Assembly (NCBI GenBank): GCA_963719805.1
Contig: CAVRDF010000003.1
Location: 124,001-188,000 of the forward strand
Reading direction: 5' to 3'
Origin: JAMXLO01 sp963719805
GTDB lineage: Bacteria > Pseudomonadota > Alphaproteobacteria > Acetobacterales > Acetobacteraceae
Length of the DNA: 64,000 nt
A program made the position numbers and the translations under genes. Numbering within the stretch: position 1 is the first letter of the stretch; every line of letters begins with the position of its first letter. The notes under the pieces were generated by a model that ran no database searches, was not told the origin of the DNA, and was given only the letters and a program-made list of their open reading frames with translations. Below are positions 9,244 through 16,761 of this stretch, piece by piece.

Positions 9244-10662
9244 ATGGCAAACGGCCAGCCAGCCCGGCAATACATGGTATTCGATGCGGAGCAGTTGATG
9301 CAGCAGCAGCCGCATCAGCCGCTCGATCCCGTCAGCATCGACGACGCGGTTTGGCAAGTACTACTCCAGACCAACACAACGGGCTTCACGCAAAACGACT
9401 ACACGATCGACAGCGTGCCGTTCGTGACTTATCACCCCGGCAATATCAGCAGTGTCATCCCTGACCAGACACCGCAGCAGGTCTTCAGCGTCTCGTTTCC
9501 CGATGATGATGCCGCAGACCGGTTTCGCTCGGCGGCATTCAAGGCAATCCACAGTCCCAACAATCCGCTGAAGGCAATCGGCGTCAGTCCAAATATGGGT
9601 GTCGCTAACTACAGCGTTCCGGTGGCGCCGGATGCCGCGCTCTTCGGAACCATCGACGATGCTATCCGCTTGATCAATGCCGACCAGTTGCCGGGGGGGC
9701 TGAGCGGGGAAGGCGTCAACGTCGTCGTCATCGACACCGGCATCGATCAAAGCATCGTTCCACCAGGCCAGTTCGGTGGCGGCTGGCATCCGAAGGCGGC
9801 GGATCCGACCCTGCCGCCGCCGCCGCTTCCCGGGCAGACCTCCGGTTCCGACGCTGTGCACGGAATGATGATCGTCAACAACATCCTGGCGCTGGCACCC
9901 AAGGCAACGATCTTCGACGTGCCGCTGCTCCCGCCGCCAAGGATCACCAACATCTTCAGCTTCCTGCATGCCGCTGAAGCGGTGTTCCATAAACTCCTGC
10001 ACGACATCCAGTGGTTCCGCGCAAACGGTCCGTTCCGCGGCCCCTGGATCCTGATGAACGCGTGGGCGATCTACGACCGCCGCTCCGAAGGAGCCCATCT
10101 GGGTGAATATACAGAAAATCGTGGACCAGGCGGCATACCGCCTCACCCATTCATCCATCGGATCGAGCAGGTCGGGCAGGCGAAAATCGACATGGTGTTC
10201 AGCGCCGGCAATTGCGGCGAGGTCTGCCCGGACGATCGGTGTGGACCAAACGACTTCGGGCCGGCGCGCGGCATCTGGGGCGCCAATGCGCATCGCGACG
10301 TAATCACCGCCGGTGCGGTACGCGTCGATACGATATGGCCTGGCTATTCATCCGAAGGGCCCGGCCCAACGCCGAACCTGTACGAACAGAAGCCTGATTT
10401 GTGCACGCCGAGCCAGTTTATCGGCATCGGTGGTTATCCGCCCAACACCGGCACGTCTGCATCGGCCGCCGTGGCCGCGGGTGTCGTGGCCGCACTGCGC
10501 ACCAAGGCAAATTGGGACCAGACCACAGTTCCGCCGTTTGTCCTCAAGCTGATCCTGAACAGCATGACGATGCAGCCACTCGGGCCTGGCTGGAATCGCT
10601 GGCTCGGCAACGGCGTTCTGGATGCCCATGCCGCATACAAGCAACTGCTTGCGAGTTACTGA
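9244..10662 (+). CDS. Subtilisin-like serine protease (S8 family)
   Basis: The 472-residue protein carries a subtilase catalytic domain: Asp164 in VVVIDTGID, His206 in DAVHGMMIVN, the oxyanion Asn323 in SAGNCG and Ser405 in GTSASAAVAAG. The His block lacks the usual HGT. Residues 1-130 form an unrecognised N-terminal region, possibly a propeptide or targeting domain. No Sec signal is visible. A long insert (about 207-320) contains Pro-rich and aromatic segments. The gene follows the PAP2-like gene on the same strand, and a GTGAGGAGG ribosome site precedes its ATG. Its substrate is unknown; processing or release of the neighbour is only a guess. Confidence 0.88.
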   Translation: MANGQPARQYMVFDAEQLMQQQPHQPLDPVSIDDAVWQVLLQTNTTGFTQNDYTIDSVPFVTYHPGNISSVIPDQTPQQVFSVSFPDDDAADRFRSAAFKAIHSPNNPLKAIGVSPNMGVANYSVPVAPDAALFGTIDDAIRLINADQLPGGLSGEGVNVVVIDTGIDQSIVPPGQFGGGWHPKAADPTLPPPPLPGQTSGSDAVHGMMIVNNILALAPKATIFDVPLLPPPRITNIFSFLHAAEAVFHKLLHDIQWFRANGPFRGPWILMNAWAIYDRRSEGAHLGEYTENRGPGGIPPHPFIHRIEQVGQAKIDMVFSAGNCGEVCPDDRCGPNDFGPARGIWGANAHRDVITAGAVRVDTIWPGYSSEGPGPTPNLYEQKPDLCTPSQFIGIGGYPPNTGTSASAAVAAGVVAALRTKANWDQTTVPPFVLKLILNSMTMQPLGPGWNRWLGNGVLDAHAAYKQLLASY

Positions 10663-10707
10663 CCCATCGGAGCATGCAAGCCGGCTGTCACCTCGCCACA
10701 AATGCTT

Positions 10708-10738
10708 GGAGGGCCGAGCCTTGCGGCATCGGCCCTCC
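10708..10738. terminator. Strong hairpin, likely bidirectional terminator
   Basis: GGAGGGCCGA pairs perfectly with TCGGCCCTCC across an 11-base loop. It lies between the convergent protease gene and the small lipoprotein gene. A short TTTT follows on the plus strand; there is no long T tract. Confidence 0.55.
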
Positions 10739-10759
10739 CGGCGGTTTTCGGGTCGGAAC

Positions 10760-10840
10760 TCAGTTGCGCGGATTGAGTACGGCGCAGCCAACGAGCGCGA
10801 GTGTCAGGGCGCAGGCTGCGACCAGGAGAGTAGCGATCAT
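10760..10840 (-). CDS. Very small lipoprotein (26 residues), entericidin-like size
   Basis: A 26-residue frame starts at 10840 with MIATLLVAACALTLALVGC, i.e. a full hydrophobic signal ending in the lipobox LVGC, followed by only seven residues (AVLNPRN). A strong GGAGGTG ribosome site lies just before the ATG. The product would be a tiny lipid-anchored peptide comparable in layout to entericidins. It is downstream of, and co-oriented with, the 42-residue exported peptide. The lipobox plus the ribosome site support it as real; the function is unknown. Confidence 0.6.
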   Translation of the reverse strand: MIATLLVAACALTLALVGCAVLNPRN

Positions 10841-10888
10841 GGTCACCTCCAGCGTAGTCGGGTTGCAGCGCGAGCGGGTGCAACAACC

Positions 10889-11017
10889 TTAGTTGTTGTC
10901 GCCACCGCGATCGTGCGGCTGGACGGACGTCGCCAGCGCGTGGGCCGGTACAGCAGCGGTCACGGCGGCGGTTACGAGCGGCAGAACGGCGGCAAGCGCC
11001 AAAACGAACTTCTTCAT
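10889..11017 (-). CDS. Small exported peptide (42 residues)
   Basis: ATG 11017 is preceded by AAGGGAG at good spacing. The product begins MKKFVLALAAVLPLVTAA and has a signal-peptidase site near PAHA, leaving a mature peptide of about 15 polar residues (LATSVQPHDRGGDNN). A co-oriented 26-residue lipoprotein follows after 48 bases. Both are short exported products of unknown function, possibly one envelope-related transcript. Confidence 0.55.
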   Translation of the reverse strand: MKKFVLALAAVLPLVTAAVTAAVPAHALATSVQPHDRGGDNN

Positions 11018-11204
11018 GTGGTACTCCCTTGGTTTCCGCCTCTGGCGGGATTGCTGTTTGCCGCCAACCTCGAACGGTTTGGGTGGCTGACACCGGATTG
11101 GTAGAGCCTGCACCGCACGAACGCTCTGAAGCGCTTCACAACTCAAACGAACGCTGCCACTATCCCCGGACGCTTCCGTGCTTTGCGCGAGAACCTCAGC
11201 TGCA

Positions 11205-11900
11205 ATGACCGCATTGCTTGGCGTCACCGTCTTTGCCGGCATCGATCGCGCCGAACTCGATCGCATCGAGGCAGGCAGCCGGCTGGTCGAACCACACGAC
11301 GGCACACAGATCTTTGCCGAAGGCGACGCGGCTGACTCCGTCTATGCCATCATCGGCGGTGCCGGCCGGATTCGCATCGGCGCACTCGACCGCAACAGCA
11401 AGGGCCTGATGATAGAGGTCTTCGGCGTGGGCGATATCTTCGGCGAAATCGGCGTTATCGAGGCCACGACGCGCACAGCCGATGCCGTTGCCGAAGGTCG
11501 GCTACGCCTGCTGCGTATCGCCGGACCCACGTTCCTCGACCTGTTGCGGCGGAACCCCTTGTTCGGCGCCAATATGTGCGTGCAATTCGCGGCGCGCCTG
11601 CGCCGTACGTTCGCACTGTTCAAGGATGCCACGTTTGAAACCTTGGAAGTCCGTCTGGCTCGGCAAATGCTCTATCTCGCCGCGCGCGAAGGCCGCCGCA
11701 CCGAACAAGGATTGCGGCTTGCCGGACGCTTCCGGCAGGGCGACATCGCCGATCTGCTTGGCGCCACAACGCGCAGCATCATCACCATTCTGAATGCGTG
11801 GCGCGCGTCAGGCCTGGTGATCTTTGATCCCGCGCGCGCGCAACTGACGATTTGCCGCGAAGATGAGCTGCGGCGCTTGATCAGTCCTGGGGACTGTTGA
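11205..11900 (+). CDS. Crp/Fnr-family transcriptional regulator
   Basis: The 231-residue protein has a cyclic-nucleotide-binding-type beta barrel (FAEGDAADSVYAIIGGAGRI, then VFGVGDIFGEIGVI) and a C-terminal winged helix (RQGDIADLLGATTRSIITIL). No Fnr-type cysteine cluster is visible, so it does not look like an iron-sulfur oxygen sensor. ATG 11205 is preferred; a GTG at 11178 would add nine residues. Its upstream region contains two CGAACGCT copies 30 bases apart (11118 and 11148), which could be an operator. It is divergent from the two small exported peptides and could regulate them. Confidence 0.88.
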   Translation: MTALLGVTVFAGIDRAELDRIEAGSRLVEPHDGTQIFAEGDAADSVYAIIGGAGRIRIGALDRNSKGLMIEVFGVGDIFGEIGVIEATTRTADAVAEGRLRLLRIAGPTFLDLLRRNPLFGANMCVQFAARLRRTFALFKDATFETLEVRLARQMLYLAAREGRRTEQGLRLAGRFRQGDIADLLGATTRSIITILNAWRASGLVIFDPARAQLTICREDELRRLISPGDC

Positions 11901-12007
11901 CGCGCCGATCCGCCCGTCCGGCAGGTTAACAGTTCCGCCGCGCTCCACTGGCACGACAGCCGCCACGCGCGCATTCTGGCGCCACAACATCTGCCGGAGT
12001 CTCCGCC

Positions 12008-12358
12008 ATGCCCATCCGCCGCCTGCAGCCTGAAGGCCGTCTGTCCGGCGCCGTGATCCACGGCAACACGGTTTACCTCGCCGGCCAGGTGGCAGACGAT
12101 CCATCGCTCGACGCCGAGGGCCAGACCGCCGATATCCTGCGGCAGATCGACGCGCTGCTTGCCGAAGCTGGCACCGATAAGTCGCGGTTGCTCGCGTGTC
12201 AGATCTTTGTCGCCGACATCGCCGATGTGGCAGCGATGAACCGGGCGTGGGACGCCTGGCTCGACCGTGCCAATCCGCCGGCGCGCGCCACTGTGGAAGC
12301 CAAGCTGGTCGATCCACGCTGGAAGGTGGAGATCACCGGTATCGCCGCCCTGCCGTGA
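12008..12358 (+). CDS. RidA-family (YjgF/UK114) enamine/imine deaminase
   Basis: The 116-residue protein has the typical RidA length and motifs: GNTVYLAGQVADD near the N-terminus, a QTADILRQIDALLAEAG helix, and RATVEAKLVDPRWKVEIT at the end, including the conserved Arg. The family hydrolyses reactive enamine/imine intermediates from PLP enzymes. Its stop overlaps the GTG start of the channel gene by four bases (GTGA). Confidence 0.9.
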   Translation: MPIRRLQPEGRLSGAVIHGNTVYLAGQVADDPSLDAEGQTADILRQIDALLAEAGTDKSRLLACQIFVADIADVAAMNRAWDAWLDRANPPARATVEAKLVDPRWKVEITGIAALP

Positions 12359-13315
12359 CACCAGCGCCGATACGGGTACGTGCTCGCGCCCGTGTTGTCC
12401 GTCTGGATCGGCATTGGCTGCGCTCGACCGGATTTACTGTCGTGCTGGTCGGGATGGTGGCCTTTGCCATCGGCGCAGATTGGCCCACCACGCTGTCGTC
12501 CCTGATCACCTGTGCCGTGGGTTTCGGCTTCTTCTACCTGCTGTTCCCGGGGGGCGCGCATTTCGGCATCACGGTCGCCAATTTCCTGGCGATTTATGCC
12601 TGTCTGTTCGAGTTCTTCCGTGAGGCAAACTTTCATGCCGCCCCGCGGCCCTTCGCCCTCGGCGCCATCGCCATGCCGGTGCTGGGCTTTCTCGCCGCCT
12701 GCTTCATCCGCAGACGCCAGGTCTATTCGATCATTCACGCGCGCCGCTTCCGCGAGCTCGAACGGCTGCCGCGGCTGACCAGTTGGTTCGTCGGCGCGAT
12801 CGCAGTGGGCGCCGCGTCGTTCGCGCTGCCTCGGCTGGAACTCGAACCGCGTGAACAAGGCTTGGCGCTGCTCGGGGCGATGGCTGTGGTCACTGTGTTC
12901 GTCACTGCGGCGGTGCGCGACGTGGTGCTGGTGATGATCGATATCGCCATGGTGTTCGAGGGGGTAGCCGCCCGGGTCGACCGGCTGGTTCGGCCGATGA
13001 TGGCGTTCGTCACCTTCTATGCGCTGCTGGTGGTGGTGTTCGCGTGTCTATACCGCATCGCCGATCTGACCACACTGGAGCCGCAGTTCTCGCTACATGC
13101 GGCGCCGGCGCGCATCAGCTTCGTTGAACTCGCTGTACTATAGCGTCGCCACAATAACGACACTGGGTTTCGGTGATATCGTACCCGCGTCGATGCTGGT
13201 GCGCGCGATAACCGGGCTGGAGGTAGTGTCTGGTGTGCTGATGCTGCTGTTCGGCTTCAGTGAGATCATGCGCAGCGCTGGAACCGATCGGCGTCCGCCG
13301 CACGACACGGCGTAG
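12355..13315 (+). pseudogene. Potassium-channel-like membrane protein, frameshifted before the pore
   Basis: The first frame (GTG 12355 to 13143) encodes several hydrophobic segments and ends just before the pore. The next frame continues with SLYYSVATITTLGFGDIVP, the potassium selectivity filter, and a final membrane helix to 13315. The break is at GTTGAACTCG (13126-13128); removing one A gives V-D-S-L-Y-Y-S, as expected for this family. The repaired protein is 319 residues. It overlaps the RidA gene by four bases. It could be a real loss of the pore or a one-base sequence error. Confidence 0.75.
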
Positions 13316-13376
13316 ACATGTCTGGTCATTCCGCCAAGACGGCGAACGGGAACTGTGCAGCGAGAGTGAGCGCATC

Positions 13377-14351
13377 ATGAACTGGAATGGACGCAGGGTG
13401 CTGGTGACAGGTGGGGCGGGATTCCTTGGCTCCAACCTCTGCCACGCGCTCGCTGAACGTGGCGCCCGCGTCACTGCATTGGATGGCTTCCTGTTCGGCG
13501 GCGGCGCCAACATCGCCAACCTCGCCGATGTGCCGGCGGTTGAACTGGTGCGCGGCGACATCCGCGAGATGGATCTGCGCAATCTTTGCGAAGGCCAGTC
13601 CGTCATCTTCAACCTCGCGGCACAGACCAGCCATATGGGCGGCCAAAACGATCCGCTGGCCGACATCGCGGTCAATGCCGTGGCGCAGGTCCGGCTGATC
13701 CAGGCGGCGCGCGAAGCCGCACCCGACGCGGTTGTCGTGCATGCCTCGACGCGCCAGTTCTACGGCCGCGTGCAAAAGCTGCCGGTCGATGAAAACCAGC
13801 CGGTCGCGCCGCCGGATGCCAACGGCGTGTCGAAGTTCGCTGGCGAGCAGTACTGGATGTTGGAACATCGCGTGCGCGGGCGGCCTGTCGTCTCGCTGCG
13901 CCTGACCAATTGCTATGGTCCCAGGCTGCGCATTCGCGATGCGCGCCAGACGTTTCTCGGCATCTGGATCCGCTGTGTGCTGGAAGGCCGCCCATTCGAA
14001 GTCTGGGGTGGTGCGCAACTGCGCGATATGACCTATGTCGATGACGTGACCGAGGCGTTCTTGCTGGCCGCCGATACCGCGGCGTGCCATGGGCAGATCT
14101 TCAATATCGGCGGGCCGCCGCCGGCCTCGCTACACGACATCGCAGGACTGATGGTACAGCTGTCCGGTCCACCGGCGCATTACACCACGCGTGAGTTTCC
14201 CGCCGATCGGGCAACCATCGATATCGGCAGCTATCACGCCGATGACAGCGCGTTCCGTGCCGCTACCGGATGGCGGCCGCTTGTGTCGCTCGAGAAGGGT
14301 ATCGGGCGGTCGCTCGAATGGTTCAGGCCTCGGCTCTCGGATTATCTGTAG
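13377..14351 (+). CDS. NAD-dependent epimerase/dehydratase (extended SDR)
   Basis: The 324-residue protein has the Rossmann motif TGGAGFLG (residues 11-18), an acidic GDIRE segment, FNLAAQTSHMGG, and a late substrate region (RDMTYVDDVTEAFLLA), as in nucleotide-sugar epimerases and dehydratases. The catalytic YxxxK position reads N149-G-V-S-K153, so the usual tyrosine is Asn. I recall a related subgroup with NG(I/V)xK here, so this need not mean loss of activity. The start is placed at 13377, where homology begins. The product is probably cytoplasmic; the sugar substrate is unknown. It converges on the GFA-family gene with 6 bases between stops. Confidence 0.85.
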   Translation: MNWNGRRVLVTGGAGFLGSNLCHALAERGARVTALDGFLFGGGANIANLADVPAVELVRGDIREMDLRNLCEGQSVIFNLAAQTSHMGGQNDPLADIAVNAVAQVRLIQAAREAAPDAVVVHASTRQFYGRVQKLPVDENQPVAPPDANGVSKFAGEQYWMLEHRVRGRPVVSLRLTNCYGPRLRIRDARQTFLGIWIRCVLEGRPFEVWGGAQLRDMTYVDDVTEAFLLAADTAACHGQIFNIGGPPPASLHDIAGLMVQLSGPPAHYTTREFPADRATIDIGSYHADDSAFRAATGWRPLVSLEKGIGRSLEWFRPRLSDYL

Positions 14352-14357
14352 TCAGCG

Positions 14358-14837
14358 TCAAACGCTGCGTCGCATCGCGGCTTTTCGCCGTTTGGGCCGT
14401 TGCCACATGATGCCGGGATATCCTTTGAGCGGCACCAGCGGCCCGCCTGTATACGTCCAGTCCTGCAGTTCATCGAGATGCGCGTGATACAGCGGTTGGC
14501 GTCCGGTTCGCCCTTGGAATAGCGCACGCGGGATATTCACCATGCGCGCCGAGCGCTTGCGCTCGTACCAGAGCGGCGTCCCGCAGCGTTTGCAGAACGC
14601 ACGCAGTGAACCTGTCTCGCGGTCCTCGTAGCGTGCGATGCGGCTGTTGCCCTGAATGATATGAAAGCGTTTGCGCCAGCTGCCGACATAGGTCGCGTAC
14701 GCAGCGCCATGCGCAACGCGTGTCGCGCGCGAATGGTCGTGCCACGCCCAGAACGCCGGGTACTCGATCTCCATGCGAACATCGCCGCACAGGCATTGCG
14801 CTATCGTATGCGCAGGATCGGCGGAAACTATCGGCAT
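14358..14837 (-). CDS. GFA/CENP-V-type zinc-binding protein
   Basis: The 159-residue protein carries the Cys pattern of glutathione-dependent formaldehyde-activating (GFA) folds: QCLCGDVRMEI near the N-terminus and FCKRCGTPLWYE in the middle. These bind zinc. The family includes formaldehyde- or glutathione-conjugate enzymes, but most members are uncharacterised. It ends beside the epimerase gene and is divergent from the aminotransferase. Confidence 0.8.
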   Translation of the reverse strand: MPIVSADPAHTIAQCLCGDVRMEIEYPAFWAWHDHSRATRVAHGAAYATYVGSWRKRFHIIQGNSRIARYEDRETGSLRAFCKRCGTPLWYERKRSARMVNIPRALFQGRTGRQPLYHAHLDELQDWTYTGGPLVPLKGYPGIMWQRPKRRKAAMRRSV

Positions 14838-14953
14838 TTCATCGCCTCCTCAGCGTTGTTACATGCCGTCGCACTGCTCCCCTGCGCCGCACCAAGGTGA
14901 CTCGTCGTGCAGATGCTGCTATCTGCTGCGTAACCAACCACCATGAGGCCGTA

Positions 14954-16330
14954 ATGCCCATTTCCAACGCCCCTGATCCCGAAGTCCGTGCCGCCGTCGT
15001 GCGTCAGGATCTGAAGAATGTCCTGCATCCCATCGTCCAGCACAAAGCGCTGGAGGCGAAGCAGATGGTGGTCACCAGTGCGCACGGATCGACGATCTAT
15101 GATGCCGATGGTACTGCCTACCTCGACGGCATGGCCGGGCTGTGGTGTGTCAACATTGGCTACGGACGCGGCGAACTGGCCGATGTCGCGGCAGACCAGC
15201 TCCAGCAGCTTGCCTATTTTCCGCACACGCAGATGAACGTCCCGGCAGCGGGATTGGCCGAAAAGGTCAACACGCTGATGGGCGGCGACTACCACATCTA
15301 CTTCGTCAACTCAGGCTCCGAGGCGAACGAGGCCGGCTTCAAGATCGCCCGTCAGTACCAGAAGCACGAGCAACCGGGCCAGTTCCGCTACAAGACCATC
15401 AGCCGCCACTACGCCTATCATGGCACCACGCTGGCGACATTGGATGCCGGCGGCATGGGCGATCGCAAGGCGAAGTTCGAGCCGTATTCGGGCGACTTCG
15501 TTCATGTCGCGCCGCCTTACTGCTATCGCTGCCCGTTCGGCCTCAGTTACCCGAGCTGCGGCTTGGCATGCGTGAAGAACATGGAAAGCACCATCCTCGG
15601 CGAAAACCCCGACACCGTCGCCGAAGTCATCGTCGAGCCGATCATGAGCGGCATTGGCGTGGCGGTGCCGCCGGATGAATACCTGAAAGAGGTCGAGGCG
15701 GTCTGCCGCCGCTACGGCATCCTGTTGCACGTCGATGAGGTGATCAACGGCTTCGGCCGCACCGGCAAGATGTTCGCGCATCAGCACTACGGTGTGTCGC
15801 CGGACATCATCGCCGTGGCCAAGGGAATCTCCAGCGCCTACATGCCGATCGCCGCAACCGCGGTGAAGAACTCGGTATTCCAGAGCTTCTATGGCGAGCC
15901 GGATTCGAACCGGCAGGTGTTCCAGGTGAACACCTATGGTGGCCACCCGGTCGCCGCCGCCGTGGCGCTGCGCAACATCGAGATCCTGGAGGCTGAACGC
16001 CTGGCCGACCGCGCGGCGGAAATCGGCACTTATCTGATGGATGGGCTGAAGACGCTGATGAAGCGCCCGATCGTCGGAGACGTGCGCGGCAAGGGCCTGT
16101 TGCAAGCCGTCGAATTGGTGAAGGACCGTACGACCAAGGAACCGGTGGATGCCTCGGTGATCACCAAGATCGTGGACTTCTGCCGCGACGAGGGCGTCAT
16201 TGTCGGCCGCGCCGGCGGCGGGCGGAAATTCAGCAACGTCATCGTGCTATCGCCGCCGCTGGTGGTCACCCGCGCGGAGTGCGATCGCTTCGTCGACACG
16301 ATCGACCGTGCGCTGGCAACGGTAGGCTAA
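14954..16330 (+). CDS. tpa: Class III aminotransferase, taurine-pyruvate aminotransferase type
   Basis: The 458-residue PLP enzyme starts MPISNAPDPEVRAAVVRQDL. It has the class III marks: FVNSGSEANEAGFKIARQ for phosphate binding, the VDEVINGFGRTGKM segment, and the PLP lysine K290 in VAKGISSAYMP. The full-length pattern, including the Cys-rich PPYCYRCPFGLSYPSCGLAC segment, closely resembles Tpa, which moves the amino group of taurine to pyruvate to give sulfoacetaldehyde and alanine. No xsc or other taurine genes lie nearby, so the substrate is an inference; beta-alanine or a related omega-amine is possible. ATG 14954 fits the homology. A strong hairpin follows. Confidence 0.85.
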   Translation: MPISNAPDPEVRAAVVRQDLKNVLHPIVQHKALEAKQMVVTSAHGSTIYDADGTAYLDGMAGLWCVNIGYGRGELADVAADQLQQLAYFPHTQMNVPAAGLAEKVNTLMGGDYHIYFVNSGSEANEAGFKIARQYQKHEQPGQFRYKTISRHYAYHGTTLATLDAGGMGDRKAKFEPYSGDFVHVAPPYCYRCPFGLSYPSCGLACVKNMESTILGENPDTVAEVIVEPIMSGIGVAVPPDEYLKEVEAVCRRYGILLHVDEVINGFGRTGKMFAHQHYGVSPDIIAVAKGISSAYMPIAATAVKNSVFQSFYGEPDSNRQVFQVNTYGGHPVAAAVALRNIEILEAERLADRAAEIGTYLMDGLKTLMKRPIVGDVRGKGLLQAVELVKDRTTKEPVDASVITKIVDFCRDEGVIVGRAGGGRKFSNVIVLSPPLVVTRAECDRFVDTIDRALATVG

Positions 16331-16375
16331 ATACTTCGCCGCCCCGCGCGCGGCGGCGAGGCTTGGATAAGCTGT

Positions 16376-16405
16376 GGGGCCGCGATCTTGCCTGATCGCG
16401 GCCCC
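16376..16405. terminator. Rho-independent-like hairpin between convergent genes
   Basis: GGGGCCGCGATC pairs perfectly with GATCGCGGCCCC around a TTGCCT loop (12-bp stem). It lies between the aminotransferase and the convergent 85-residue gene, so it may serve both strands. A short T-rich stretch (CTTGCCTTT) follows on the plus strand. Confidence 0.7.
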
Positions 16406-16413
16406 GCTTGCCT

Positions 16414-16671
16414 TTAACCGGTCTTGCCTCCCTCGCGAGGCAGCCGCAGATGCCCCTCCAGGCTGATCCGAAGCCGCTCCATCATGGTCTCGGTAACCGG
16501 GTCAACTGCCTCGATGGCCGTCAGCACCGTCTCGAGCGTCTCTCGAAGCACTATCAGCGCACCGTCCTCGACAGACGCGGCCAGACGCCGTGCCGGCCCA
16601 TGATGGCCCTGCTCGCGCAGCCGCTGGATTAGATCCTGGCTTTGTTTGGATAGGTCATCGTCCGATATCAT
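16414..16671 (-). CDS. Small uncharacterised protein (85 residues)
   Basis: The frame encodes a mostly helical, charged protein (MISDDDLSKQSQDLIQRLRE... ending LPREGGKTG) without signal peptide, cysteines or membrane helices. It is divergent from parE, with 90 bases between starts, and converges on the aminotransferase across a strong hairpin. I do not recognise the family. The fit between hairpin and promoter space makes it likely to be real. Confidence 0.55.
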   Translation of the reverse strand: MISDDDLSKQSQDLIQRLREQGHHGPARRLAASVEDGALIVLRETLETVLTAIEAVDPVTETMMERLRISLEGHLRLPREGGKTG

Positions 16672-16761
16672 GTACCTGGCCTCGCTGCGCTCGCTTTTCC
16701 CATCGGTTGCCCGGACTTCCCGGACAAGTCTAGGGTGCGACGGAAGGGATTAGAACACAGC

